Of a stretch of 64,000 bases of DNA, positions 1-11,619 are shown one piece after another (position 1 is the stretch's first letter; every line of letters begins with the position of its first letter). The notes under the pieces were generated by a model that saw nothing but the letters and a program-made list of their open reading frames with translations, was not told the DNA's origin and did no database searches. Both the position numbers and the translations under genes were made by a program. The stretch is from Laetiporus sulphureus 93-53 (Eukaryota > Basidiomycota > Agaricomycetes > Polyporales > Laetiporaceae), in the NCBI RefSeq assembly GCF_001632365.1, contig NW_024468548.1, positions 263,932-327,931 on the forward strand, read 5' to 3'.

Positions 1-1581
1 GTGGAGGTCTCCCATCGGTGCGCATCGCCCGTCACCACGCGCGTCCTCACCTGACCATCGATCTCTTTCTCACAGCAATGGCTCGACAGCCCAGAGGGGC
101 GCGCGATGGCCGAGGGGCGCTCGCTGTCCCCGCAGAACAACTCGGATCTCTCCTCCTCTGGCGGGTCTCCGCCCCTGGCTCCCAGCATGCCGCCTGTCAC
201 GCCCGGTACCCCCAACCAGGGCGCGGACGACGAGATCATTCCCACCGCGATCGTCATCAAGAACATCCCGTTCAACGTGAAGCGCGAGACGCTCCTCGAG
301 ATCATCGTACGTACACAGTGCTTCTCGTGTATGCACATCGCGCGATCTCAGTACCACGCTTCTCATCTAGGCATCGCTGTCAATCCCGACGCCGTACGCG
401 TTCAATTACCACCTCGACCAGTCAGGCCAGTTCCGCGGGTTGGCATTTGCCAACTTCCGCCAGGCGGCAGATGCAGACGCCGTTGTGGCGGCACTGAATG
501 GTTTTGACGTGCAGGGGCGCAAGCTGCGAGTGGAGTACAAGAAGGTTCTGCAGGCCGGCGAAAAGGAGCGCATCGAGCGCGAAAAGGCCATTCGACGCAT
601 GAAGTCCATGCAACTCGAAAAAGAGCAGGCCGCGATGGCGCAACAGCAACAGGTACAGACTCCCTACGAGGACTACGGCTCGTTGATATCGTCTCCATTC
701 TCGCCGCAACGATCATTCTCGGCGTCAAGCGTGTACCAGAACCAGCAATCGTTCTCTCCGTCGCAGATGGCCTCGATGCCGACGCCTCAGCCATTCACGG
801 TCACGACGCCGCCTCTGCCCCCCGTGACGCCCGGGGCCCTGAAATCGCCTTCGGCGGAGCTTGATTTGAATGATCCGTCAACACTCGAGATCTATTCGCG
901 CATCCTCCTGTTCAAGGACGATCGCATGAGGGACGAGCTTGCCTTCTCGAGGACATTGACGCCCAAGCAGCGTCGCGTTGTGCACCTCGTGGCACAGAAG
1001 CTCGGCGTCTACCACTACTCCGTCGGCGAGGGAGAGGACAGGTATGCGGTTGTTACGCGCATCGACCCCAACGCGGTACGTCTCCCCACGCCAGCTGATG
1101 CACCGTGCAACTCACATATTCTCAGCAACAGGCGCCACGGCACACGCTCTCGCGCGCAACGTCGTCCTACCTGAACGTGAGCAGCCCTCAGGCACCCGCT
1201 TCACTGCGTGTGAAGAAGTCGATGCCGGACATGAAGTCGCTGCAGGCGGCCGCGCCGCGCCTGACGAGTCGTGCATCGAACGGGAACATCCGCGAGGGCT
1301 ATGCGACGATCGCTTCCCCGTCGCGCCGTTCGCCCGGCGCGTTCGCATCACTTTTCGGGAATGGCGGTGCATTTGCCGGGAGCACCATCCCGCCCGTGCC
1401 GAGCCTGCCCTCAAGTGTAGTCGGGAATGGCGGCGGGGGATTGGACAGTCCCAACTCTGCCGGCGTGGTCAGGCAGCCGCGCGGGCCAGGCAACGGGGGT
1501 TTCGAATCTAGGAGGGAGCGGCGCGAGAGCCAGACGCGGGGCGGATTCGACCCGCGCTCGCACGAGCCGCTTGAGATTTAA
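1..1581 (+). CDS. R3H/RRM RNA-binding protein, Pin4/Cip2-like (5' partial)
   Basis: Probable cytoplasmic post-transcriptional regulator that binds mRNA. Exons read as <1-17, 76-306, 371-1075 and 1126-1581. The last three join in frame and end at TAA. An RRM spans the 307-370 intron: the RNP2-like IVIKNIPFN lies before it and RGLAFANF (RNP1-like) after it. A basic coiled stretch follows (EKERIEREKAIRRMK). Next is an R3H domain with the R-x3-H signature in RRVVH, near base 975. The C-terminus is low-complexity, rich in S, G and P. This RRM-then-R3H order is that of yeast Pin4 and fission yeast Cip2. An ATG at 106 could start translation, but the frame is open upstream to base 76, where a TTCTCACAG acceptor with a CTGAC branch site suggests an earlier exon, so I treat the 5' end as missing. 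Family is confident; the start is not. Confidence 0.85.
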
Positions 1582-2431
1582 AGCGATGATAAGTGTGCAT
1601 CCATCATACTATCTCTGCTACGCTATGCGGCGTCGCAGGAAGGACTGTCATCCATCGGTATCGATTACTGCAGCACACTCGACACTCTCGTTTTCGCGTG
1701 TTGGCCTCTTGACTCGTCTATTATTCGCTCTCATCTTCCCCCGCTGGCCAGACACATAATCTTCTTTGTAGGTATCTTCGATAGTAGGAAATGGGCTCCT
1801 CGAAAGGCCTGCGCCCCCCTGCTGCCCGTCCGATTTAAGTTACTCATGCCCCATGTCATGGTCGTTGTTCATGTGTTATGCTTGTTTCCATTCTGCATTA
1901 CAGTACCCTTGGTTGTATGATGATCACAGAATTAGAATTAGCTGAAAACCCTGTATATATTTCCTGGAGGTCATTGATTGTCATTGGATGGTACGTTTCA
2001 CCGCCTTGGTCACCCGTATACCGCCAATGATGCATCCGTCCGTCATCCCAAGTAATTGAAGGTTATTATGCGAACAAGGCTGCTGAAATTCTGAGTATAG
2101 CGGCTATCAATCTATAATGCCATGTCCGTGACCGGTCTTAGTCTGTTGGGCCGGAATCCAGCTGCCGGATAATAGAGGCAGAAGCCACAAAACATATGGG
2201 CAACCCGAAACACAGCCTTTGAGTACAGGTATTAGATATCAAATCGGCAGCATCCTCGTGAGTCGCTGTTATCAGTGCTCAACTTGCTCTGTCATGACGC
2301 AGATTCCGAATGGCCTCCTAAGGCGGCCTGGGAGGCGACGCCTCTGAGCCGAGGCCTAGTGTTGCAGAACCAGGAGTGTGCGAGGAAGAATTGGATGTGG
2401 GTGGAATAAGCCGAAGTCGTGGGTGAGGTTT
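1582..2431. other. Intergenic, convergent 3' regions
   Basis: This stretch lies between the stop of the R3H/RRM gene and the 3' end of the helicase pseudogene. It should hold the 3' UTR of the first gene. Reading frames are short and I see no tRNA, repeat or protein similarity. Confidence 0.5.
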
Positions 2432-4256
2432 TTACGCCTGAGATGAATCTTCGACGTACTCGCGCACCTCATACATTGTATTGAATGACCGCATAATTTC
2501 TGTCGGAATCTCCAGTAATTCTTGTCCATGGTCCGAGAGGTACCTCCAGTCACTAAGAACAGCTTGAAGACGATCCAGTGATGTGCAGACATAAGCCTTC
2601 TCAGCGCGCCGTGCAATCTGAGAGTTGCGCATGAAGTAGTTTGATTCCCTGTCGATGTGTTCGCCTCGCTCATCGCCTCGAACATCGATCCACTTCCGGT
2701 CACGCCAGTACGTCAGCATCTCTACGAGAGATTCCTTCACGTGAGGTTCCAGAACTCGATGAGTGTCGTCAGAACAAATTGTCGGAGGCTTAGTTGTTTC
2801 CAGACTAGCAAGATGTTGAGCCCACTGCGCGTTAGCGGCAAGATCCGCATCAGTCTCTGGTAAAGGGTCATGAAGAGAACAGCAAGCTGGTCGGAGCGTG
2901 AAGTCTTCGTTGTTGATATCGAGATCAACTTGTCTCGGACACATGTCAAGTGTCGCGTTGTGCCACTTGAGCATGGGTCGCTCCAGCTTCGCACGCCGCT
3001 CCGCATCTTCTTTTGCCTGTTCGGTAATGATCATGTTTTCGGGAATCTCTCCGACCCAGGGAGGTGCGAATGTATATGCGACCGGCATGACAAAGGCGCT
3101 GTTTCATGCAGTCAAAGCTCGGTGAGAGACCAGCGATGACGACGTGGGGAATAACATGTTTGTCGAAGCCGTACGTCACAGGCTCAGTGCAGACACCGAT
3201 GCGCAACGAGCCTGACTCCATTTCACGAAGGAACTGTTGTTGGTAGCCGTCCGACATGATGATAGAACTGTAAAGCATGACAAGATGACCTCAATTTGGC
3301 ACGGAGGAAGGGATGAGACGACCAAGGAAGTTCATGAGGAGCCAGCCGTCATGGATATCATTGACAAAGACCAGAGTTCCCGGGATTTCATGGGCAGACT
3401 TCATGCCGAAAGGAATTAAGAATGCGAGCTCGAGAAACTCAGAGCCAGAAAATGGGTACATGAAGAAGCGAGTGATGTATTTGATATGCGGGCAGTCAAT
3501 GGAGCGACGAGCATTCACGTACTGCCCTTGCCGAAAGCCAAGATCTCCTGCAATCTTGAGAGCATGACTGGAAGTTGTCGTACTGGTCGCAGCAACCCAG
3601 ATTGTAGTAGAATTCAGCTGCGCATGCATCGTCTTTAGAATATCATAGCTCTTGTGCCAGATAGGGTTCTCGTCGCCGAGCTAGTGAGCCTCATCAATCA
3701 TGAACCAGCGGATCAGGTCTTTGAAGCCAGATATCCGCAGGAGCTTTATCATGCACTCTCCAGCAAGCATTTGAGGACTCATGAAATCGATGCGAATGTC
3801 CTCGCCGTCCTGCAGCTCGTCGAAGAGATCGCGTTTGTCATAGTACGCGTCGCGGATGGTATCCTTGTTCAGCGCGATCGCGCGCAGCCCAACTCGACGG
3901 GCACTCTCGCTCTAGTAACTCAAGCCACGTATAGCTCTTTATTTCTGTGCGTGAATCCAGCAGAGATATCGTACCTTCTGTATAGAAAGTAGCTTGGTAG
4001 GGACAATGTATGTTGCAATGCCCCGCTCGCCAAGTGCTTGAGCTGCGAGTAGAGGGGCCCAGAATACCGTCGTCTTGTCCTGACCTGATAAAACAACTAG
4101 GAAGACATCACGCCCTTTGGTGATGTCTAGTCCGTGTGTGATCTGGAACTCTCGAGGTTGGGAGATCCCGCACTTTCGAGAGACTAGCTCAGCAAGCCAT
4201 TCAGCATTGATTTGAGGGTCGCCGAGAGAAGACTGAGCAAGTTCTGACATATTCAT
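2432..4256 (-). pseudogene. RecQ-like DExH helicase pseudogene
   Basis: Reads from ATG at 4256 leftward. Exon 1 carries a degenerate Walker A (VLSGQDKTT where families have GxGKT), then motif Ia. An intron with good borders joins it to a second exon holding FMSPQML and the Walker B box FMIDEAH. The codon right after that box is TAG (bases 3681-3683). Beyond the stop the same frame resumes with LGDENPIWHKSYDIL and a motif IV-like LVFVND. The next segment (YQQQF...RIGVCTEPVTYGFDK, motif V-like) does not join in phase, and near 3085-3105 the frame shifts again within the motif VI region (RLCHAGR). A 3' frame (PVAYTFAPPWVGE) then stays open to 2432. One nonsense codon plus two frame breaks make this a decayed helicase. 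Agaricomycetes carry many RecQ-like copies, so an old duplicate is the simplest reading. A full RecQ gene lies at 55.8-60.3 kb. Confidence 0.75.
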
Positions 4257-4435
4257 TACGTTCGACAGGATTTTGACAGTATGAATGCGCGAACGAAGGT
4301 GCTAGCGTCGAGCGACACGAGGAGTATGCAGAAAGACACGCTCAGCCTGAGGCGCGTCCTCTGGTCGCGTGGTCGCGTTGTGGCGTGCCGTCTGCATGTG
4401 TAACCCGCATCGCTCAGCGGCTTGTCCTTCCCAAG

Positions 4436-5889
4436 ATGCCGGGCGCATCTATCGTGCATGCCGCGTTCTTTGCAGTCGGCGCACTCGTCGGCGGCGGTGT
4501 CGCGGCCGCAGTGAGCGCGAATAGGCGACAAACGACCGTGCCCGTCCAAACCATACAACCGCATCCTTCGCAGCCCATCGTGGACGTCAAGGAGGGCGGC
4601 GGAGCGCAGATTTCTCCAGCTTCTGCTGCGTCAGTCGTCTTACCGCCTGTGCTGAGGCACGGCAACCCTGGTGAGTGGCAGAGTCTATGCTTCTGGGAGT
4701 TGCCTCGTGTTGAAAGGATAATACGCAGGGCCCGTATCTGATCAGCTTGTACGCCTGGCGTACGTCGCTGGATACGACCGACGTCTTCGGCATCCTGCCT
4801 GGGTGAGTGTACAGCCCGCGCATACACATCCGCTTCTAACAATAAGATGACGTATCGATCCTGCTCGTTGCTCAGACGGCAGAGCACTTGACCCTCGCAT
4901 CGTTACGCAAGTCACCTCTGGGATCTGCACCACAGGCAGCCGGTGACCGCTCTCAGTCGGCGTTCACGGAGGACATGACCATCCCCGCCCTGTTCCGCGC
5001 GAAGCTTCAGGACTACTTCCGGAGCGGGTACGACCGGGGACATATGTGCGTCGTGCTGATATCCTTGCGCTGTACGAAGTATTAATCCGCACACTGCAGG
5101 GTTCCTGCTGCTGATGCGAAGATCTCGCAAGTAGGTGATTAAGCAGCGAACGTTTCTGGCTTCACACTCATCAGCACACGCTAGACCGCAATGGACGAGA
5201 CGTTTCTCTTGACTAATATCGCTCCTCAAGTCGGCGTCGGATTCAATAGGCATTGTATGTCATCAAACTCGCCTACGCCTTGGAGATTGTCTCATTTTGA
5301 TTTTTGTCTCTTAGACTGGGCATATCTGGAGGACTGGTGCCGCCGCTTGACGTCCTCGTTCGCGGACGTGTATGTCTTCACCATTCCTCTCTACCTGCCT
5401 AAACTCGACTCGGACGGCAAATGGCGTGTGGTGCGTACCGATTACACCCTCATTTCACCGCCAGAACTGAGAACATTTTTCTCAGACTCACGAAGTCATC
5501 GGCTCCCCGCCGAACGTCTCCGTGCCGACACACTTTGCTAAGGTCGTCCTGACCTCGCGACCGTCGTCTCCCTCTACGCCGGACGTACATGAGATCTCGA
5601 CCGGCGCGTTCGTGCTCCCAAACGCGCCTATCCCAGACGAAGCGAAGCTTGAAAGTTTTGTCATGCCCGGTAAGTCACCGCTCCACATCTGTACGAATAG
5701 GCGTGCTGACATGTGAGATCCCCAGTTGAGGCGGTGGAGCACGCTGCGGGTCTTACGCTCTTTTCAGACGCGATCAAGCAGAGCTCGAAGCACATCTGCA
5801 GGACGACAAAATGCGAGGTGATCGTCAGGCGATTTGACGATGCGCAAAAACGCCCGGAGATGCGGAGGGCGATATCCTCACCGCGGTAG
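4436..5889 (+). CDS. NUC1: Mitochondrial DNA/RNA non-specific nuclease (endonuclease G, NUC1)
   Basis: Sugar non-specific endonuclease of the mitochondrial intermembrane space/inner membrane, acting in DNA turnover and cell death. Eight exons join in phase: 4436-4670, 4729-4802, 4876-5045, 5100-5130, 5185-5254, 5315-5430, 5486-5669 and 5726-5889, giving 347 residues. The N-terminus has a hydrophobic segment (AAFFAVGALVGGGVAAAV) like the NUC1 membrane anchor. The catalytic DRGHMVPAAD motif is split by the intron at 5046, and the metal-ligand region reads NIAPQVGVGFNRHYW. Both key residues, His of DRGH and Asn of FNR, are present. I chose ATG 4436 because it directly precedes the anchor; the codon at 4385 is GTG. 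For intron 5131-5184 the acceptor at 5184 is the one that restores SQ-TAMDETFL. It converges on the mL46 gene, 149 bp away. Confidence 0.93.
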
Positions 5890-6038
5890 CACTGGCGAGG
5901 GGTGCCAGAGGGATCTAGGGTGATTTCAGTGCAATAGACCGATCTTACCGACCTTGGGTCGTGACTCATTCTGCAGTAGCCAGCAGCTGCGTTTAAAACA
6001 TCCAGCAACAACCCATATAGTGAGGATCGATGAGTACA

Positions 6039-7091
6039 TCAAAAGTCGGAAAGCATGTCTCTGATGCCGGACCAGTAGTCTTGATCCACCCGAGGCTCGA
6101 TCTCCTCTTTTGTGAGCCAGGCAAAGTTCAAGACGTTTTTACCATTCGGGATCGCCTGACCTGCAAGAATGTGTGCCTTGTAGAAAAACACATATGTCTG
6201 ACGGAGATGAGAGGCGCGTGGAAGTGAGAGGGGAGGTCAACTCACTTGAGATGGTGAAGAGGTATTAGAGGGCTGGTAGACGCCTATTGGATTCTGGCTG
6301 ACGACCCAGGTGTCCATGTTGGGACCACACTCGTCGTGGAGCTCTCTCGATGCAGCCTGAAAGGTCCGGGATGTTTGTGTTTGAGCGGCATGACTGAAGG
6401 TAGTCTAGATGCACACCTCATGTAGCAGCTCGCCTACCAGAAGCTCCCCTTGCGGGAACCTCCACACCGTCTTGCCTGCAGCATTCTGGCCCTGCAGGAG
6501 AAGGTAGATATTGCGCTCGCCTTTCCTGTCGAGGCTTTGCACATCGCCCTTGATATCCGCCTCATGTGTCCTCGGCATAGGCCTCTCCTCCTTCGAGTCC
6601 TTGATCACCGTCTCCGAGAATGCGGGCGCCGCCTCCAGGTCCGCCTCCGCACTTGAATCCTTCAGCTGGGCAGAGTGGGTGCTGCCAAAGGCCACGCGCT
6701 CGCGCTCCTTCTCCTCCAGCGCGAAGCGATCCTCGAGGAGGGAACCTTTCTTGAAGTAAAACTCGTCCGGGAAGGGGTTGAACAGGGCACGTCGAATGCG
6801 TGCATGGTAGGCGTAGTACGCGCGCTCGAAGTTGGAGGGCGTGCGTGTGATGAGTGGCGAGCGATTCAGGATGACGGCAGCGTTGATGATTGGCGAGGGG
6901 TCATTTTGGGAGGAGGAGGAGGTTGAGGAAGAGCTGGGGGCATCGGCTACCGTCGCGAAGGTGCGAGGGCGGACATGTGCGCAGCGTACTAGTGCGGCGA
7001 CAAAAGTGTTGATAAGCTGAATACAAGTCAGACGTTGATGCGCACCTCTTGAATGTCTTCCACACGAAGACCAGGCATTGCGAGCCCACAT
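6039..7091 (-). CDS. MRPL17: Mitochondrial large ribosomal subunit protein mL46
   Basis: Structural protein of the mitochondrial ribosome large subunit (animal MRPL46, yeast Mrpl17). Three exons (6417-7091, 6246-6356, 6039-6197) join in phase and encode 314 residues. The N-terminus is basic and serine-rich with no acidic residues, as in a mitochondrial presequence. The signature starts at SPLITRTPSNFERAYYAYH and includes NPFPDEFYFKKGSLLEDRF. The nudix-fold part follows with WRFPQGELLVGELLHE and ends in VYFFYKAHILAGQA-like sequence (here YVFFYKAHILAGQA) and WLTKEEIE. The start is the first ATG of the frame; the codon at 7154 is GTG. It is divergent from VMA13, 171 bp apart. Confidence 0.93.
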
Positions 7092-7262
7092 GCCAGTTGC
7101 GTTCGTCGACGTCGTCGCTGTGCGTCGAAAAGGCACGAAATATACATATGGCACGTGATTAAGTCCCAGAACGCATAGGCGCCCATCGAGTGATTCGAGT
7201 ACTAGTCTTTAGCTTGAACGCGCAGGCCATCAACACATTCCACACCGTGCACCGTACCATCC
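7092..7262. promoter_or_regulatory. Shared promoter region, mL46 / VMA13
   Basis: 171 bp separate two divergent start codons, so both promoters must lie here or overlap the 5' exons. A palindromic CACGTG box followed by ATT sits at 7152-7157 and is a plausible bHLH (Cbf1/USF type) site. Function is inferred from position only. Confidence 0.4.
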
Positions 7263-9164
7263 ATGCCGATACCCCTCGTCTCCAATGCATATCTCGACGA
7301 GACGTCCGCGAAGATCCGTGCGAAGCCTGTGCCATGGGAGGTGACCAGCGCGTCGACCGTTGCGCAGATGCATAGACTCATACGGCACGTTGGCTTTGTA
7401 GGCCTACCAGCGCGCAGACCTGATCACGAGCGATGAGCTGGCGATGATCAAGAAGGTAGACAGGCAGCCGAAGGCAAAGATCGAGTCCCTTCTCCTTTCC
7501 GACGGCCAGGCGTACGCGCTGCTGTATCTCCGCCTGCTCAAGAAGCTGCAACGGGTGGATACGCAGCAATGTATCTTGGTGCTCATTATGGATGCTCTAG
7601 CTGGTATGTCCTATCCATTTCAACTTACGCGAATGAATGCAGAGCTTTGCAGACCATGAGGAACGCGTGCCATTGTTCACCAGGGCTCAGAATACAGACC
7701 CTGAGCTGCCATATGGTCCATTATCCCGGTAGGATTTGTAACATGGAGGATATGTTCCAGAAGGGCTCAAAATCCATCACAGAATGCTTGAGTCCCAAGA
7801 CGACTTTGTTCAGCTCAAAGCGACCCAAATTATGACAGTCCTTCTGAGGTAGTATCTCAACGTGCCCATGTTATCCATGTGGATCTCATTCAGTGTGATA
7901 GTTCCGAGCCCTCAACACTACGCCCGCAGCAATTCCATCCGTTCCTCAATACTCTTGCCGCATTCATTGTCGGAAAGACCCCGAACAAGCAAGACGTCGC
8001 CGTTCAGTGTCTCGAAGCCATCCTCCCTCGACCCGAGTGCCGCAAGGCTGTTTGGTCTAACGCTCCACTCATGACTGGGTCAGTTTCATATGTTGACTTT
8101 CTAACGAAAGCTCTCACTCACAAGGCACAAAGGCTAGTCGACATCCTCAAACGCAATTCCAGCGCACAAATGACCTACCAGGTCGGCTTCTGCATCTGGC
8201 TGCTCACCTTTGACCAGGAGGTCGCGGAGCAGATCAACAAGTGCGTGGTGTCTTGTATAACCCTAACCTCGGAGAGAGGCTGGAACTGACGTGCTGCTAG
8301 GAAGTACGATGTAATACCCATTCTCACTAACGTTGCGCAGAATGCGGTGAAGGAGAAGGTCATTCGCGTTATCGTTGCCACTTTCCGAGTTGAGTACCAC
8401 TGATTATATAGGATATGACGTCGGTGCTTACCCGTCCTCGTAGAACCTGGTCTCGAAGGCACCCTCCGCCAACCTCCCTGCGATGCTTGTCTCTCAACTC
8501 CTACCGTTCGCGAAGAATTTGTGTACACGGAAATGGACCGATGAGGATATCATCGAAGACGCGCAGTACCTCCGTGACGAGCTTAATGCGCGATTCGAGA
8601 GCCTGACGTGAGTCCGTTCTTCCGTGATAGCCTGCTGGCCGTTATGATATGGCAGTGCAGCTCATTGTGATCGTCCAGGACGTACGATGAATATAGCTCA
8701 GAGCTGATCTCGGGCCACCTATCGTGGACGCCCGTACACGAGTCTGAACTATTCTGGAAAGAAAATGCAGTCAAATTGAATGATAATGACTACGCACAAG
8801 TGAAGTGGGTACTCCGTGATTTTGCAGCGATGTTCCGATTTAACCGCTATCAATTTCTTTAGAACACTAATAAGGTTCCTGAATGAGTCAAGCGACCCCA
8901 TTGTGCTGGCGGTTGCCTCACACGACATCGGTCAGTATGTCAAGCATTGCGAACGAGGGAAGAAGTAAGTCTTGTATATTTTCAAAGAAATTGCTCGACC
9001 GTACAAACGTTTACGCTGAACGCTGCGTCGATCCCAGGATTGTCACGGATCTGGGTGGGAAGACGCGCATGATGGAACTCATGTCGCACGATAATTCCGA
9101 TGTACGATATCAGGCATTGGTCACCGTACAACATCTAGTTAGCCACCCGTGGGCTGCTGTCTAA
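7263..9164 (+). CDS. VMA13: V-type proton ATPase subunit H
   Basis: Regulatory subunit of the peripheral V1 sector of the vacuolar proton pump; it couples V1 to Vo and restrains ATPase activity in free V1. The first exon, 7263-7340, encodes [14 protein letters not shown]...PVPWE. The next starts at 7402 with [18 protein letters not shown] and contains [18 protein letters not shown]. About eleven short exons follow, including [31 protein letters not shown] and the conserved C-terminal block [24 protein letters not shown]. The last exon ends with [24 protein letters not shown]/armadillo-like repeats cover most of the chain, as in Vma13. The ATG at 7263 is the only one that gives the conserved N-terminus. 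No frame break was seen. Confidence 0.92.
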
Positions 9165-9436
9165 TGGTGACGACGATGTGTATTACACAAATATTCTGGA
9201 CTGTTTCATTGGACACTATTGGGTCGTATGACGGCGACTAACGGCTCTCCTGATCCCCTGATGTGCACAACACCATAAAGCGAAGGTACTTGGTCCAGGA
9301 CAGTCTCGGACTAAAGTTACAGCACTCAGCGCACATTTCTTGCAAGTCATTTTGATGGCGTAATAGGAGGGAGCATAGGTTGTACGTCAAATTTTGCCGA
9401 CATGTGGATCCACGTCGGGTAATCCCCATATTCACC

Positions 9437-10819
9437 CTACAGCGAATTTAAATCACGAACGAGTCGTTGGAACCGAGCACTTACAAGCGCATCATGCGGG
9501 TAGCCTTTCTTGAATGGCAGAACACCCTCAAGATACGACATCTGCTCCGGCGTAAGGCTGATCTCTAGAGCCTCGAGATTTGCGTGTAGGTGCTCGACCT
9601 TGCGGCCGCCGACAATCGGGAACATGAATGGTGCTTTATGCATTACGTAGGCGATCGCGACTGTAGGAGCAGCGTCAACGATATTTATAGAAAAGGAAGA
9701 TAGCTGTGACTCACTGGCGGTAATGTTCTTCGCGCCCACTTGCTTTGCGATGGCCTCGAGTGCATCGCACATTTTCTTCTCGTCAGGAGACCGCTCCCAG
9801 CTCTCGTTCCTCACCCTGCCTTTCTCTCCGGTCCGGCGCCGCCTTTCTTCCTCCTCGTCAGACCTGATGTGGCCTCCTTCGAGGATGTTAAATAGAGTGA
9901 GGGCTATGCCTGCGGCGAATTCAGCATCTATGTCAGCTTACTCCGAAGCCTTCGGCTGACCTTCGTGCCGGCACATGGGGAGTATGTCGCTCTCGATATC
10001 GCGCTTCAAGAGGGAGTACTTTGCTTGGTAGACCACGAACGGGGTCTTGCCGTTGGCCTTTGCGTATTCGTTTGCCTTCACGACCAGCCATGCGGGTGCG
10101 TCTGAGATTCCCTGGAAGTGACTCTCCTGTGAGATTCCGGAGATGCCACGGGATGGAGTGAGCGACGCGCACCAGATAGAGCACTTTTCCCTGCTGGACA
10201 AGGACATGTAGGCCATCCATGAACTCTTCGACGGAGGTGTGCAGATCCCAGAAGTGTACGTAGAAGAGGTCGATATAGGTCGTCCTCAGCCTCCTGAGGC
10301 TTTCTTCGAGACCGAGCTTCATAGACTTGATATTGTTGCCCACATAGTTTGCTCTTTGCTTGACGGAGGAATCGCCGCGCTTGGTGTCACCCGTGTACTG
10401 GTGCCATGGTCAGTGGTTTGCTGATAACGGCTACTTCGCACTCTCACTTTGGTACAGATTACGAGCTGATCGCGTATACCTCGCAACTCGACCCATTCGC
10501 CTATCCACAACTCTGAGGATCCGTCCTGACTACAAGCATTGAGCACCACGATATCACTGATGTATCACGACGGCCATCCTTACTAGAAGTTCGCAGTATC
10601 AATGAAGTTGCCTCCCGCGTCATAAAAGGCATCCAGCAGCTTAAACGACATATCCTTGTTCATCTCGCCAAACCTCTGGCCAGACTTTGCCCACTTGTCT
10701 CCGATGCTCGCGCCGCCGAGCGCGAACGGCGAAACGTGTATCGCAGCGCGAGGCGCGAGCTGGCGGTAGTGGCCGAGTCTCGTCGCAGGAGGGAGCACAG
10801 ATTGGTCGAGGGCTGACAT
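9437..10819 (-). CDS. Aldo-keto reductase, aryl-alcohol dehydrogenase-like
   Basis: NADPH-dependent oxidoreductase of the AAD/norsolorinic-acid-reductase group, which reduces aryl aldehydes and related carbonyls in the cytosol. The expected tetrad is visible: Asp and Tyr in FIDTANFY (Tyr codon split by the first intron), Lys in VICTK and His in DLFYVHFWD. Later blocks are GISDAPAWLVVKANEYA, CRHEG-(intron)-IALTLFNILEGG, a charged RSDEEEERRRR insert typical of fungal AADs, and MFPIVGGRKVEHLHANLEAL near the cofactor-binding end. Start at ATG 10819 (MSALDQSV), stop at 9437-9439. There are about six exons. A decayed second copy lies just upstream at 11.2-11.4 kb, so the locus was once duplicated. 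The substrate cannot be told from sequence. Confidence 0.88.
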
Positions 10820-11220
10820 GATGACACGGCGGTGGATATGGATACGGCTATGGCTTGCACCTCCCACTGGCGACGTTGGGTCCTGTTATATATAACAGAA
10901 ATGCCGCTACTCACATGACATGCGCAGTTACAGAAGGAAGCATTTCTTGTGCGTAACTTGTCGTACGTCATGCCGTAGGGACGCCTCAGCATCCGGCTGC
11001 TCATATGTCCGGCCGCTGCCTGGCCGCACCCGCCGGCGTTGAGGACACTGATCTGGGATGTGTCATGGCTCATCGAGAAATACCCCACGAGGGACCATCT
11101 AGACCTAAGCAGTACAGAGTAATCCAGTCATCTCTGCCGGTGTGAGAACGTCAGTCCATGGGATGCGGTCTTATGCAATGTAGACCACTGACACGTACGT
11201 ACTACACTCGTGGGTGAAGA
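10820..11220. other. Intergenic upstream of the aldo-keto reductase
   Basis: Upstream region of the reductase gene. It probably contains its promoter and further decayed sequence of the neighbouring reductase copy, but I could not align any of it with confidence. Confidence 0.35.
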
Positions 11221-11405
11221 CAGCAGCCTCTCGCGATGTCCGGGTAGAGCCTGTAGGCTTTCTCGGAAGGTGCGACATATGCTCCAGCGAAAGAGTAACG
11301 TCTAGAACCTCAGGCCCGCGTATTGGTGTTCGATCTTGCTGCTTTCAATGATTGGAAACATGATCGGCACGTTTCGATAAGTACATGTAGCAGATCATAT
11401 GGACC
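11221..11405 (-). pseudogene. Decayed aldo-keto reductase C-terminal fragment
   Basis: On the minus strand, bases about 11377-11311 read NVPIMFPIIESSKIEHQYAG. This lines up with KAPFMFPIVGGRKVEHLHAN of the intact reductase at 9.4-10.8 kb. The frame then shifts, and about 11312-11226 reads EVLDVTLSLEHMSHL, matching ALEISLTPEQMSYL in the intact gene. An ICYMYLS stretch just before (to about 11405) resembles the preceding IAYVMHK but is again out of frame. No start, cofactor site or active site of this copy is left. It is most likely the remnant of a tandem duplicate. The match was made by eye. Confidence 0.6.
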
Positions 11406-11619
11406 CAGAAGCCTTGACCTCAAAAGTCGATTGTGTCTCGATTAGAACATGTGCTTGCAGCATACCGTCGTGACATCGACAAGTTGCACGCGATTTCCCT
11501 CACGATTGCAAACGATAGCATTGGATGTGAGTGTAGCTATGAAACATGAGGAAGGGAGGCTCTGCGAGACGCATGGAGGGTAAACATTGCTAGAAATGGG
11601 AATCCGTGGCTGGCGTGTA

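Noticed and set aside
4385..4435. Upstream extension of NUC1
   Set aside because: The frame is open but begins with GTG; ATG 4436 directly precedes the membrane anchor.
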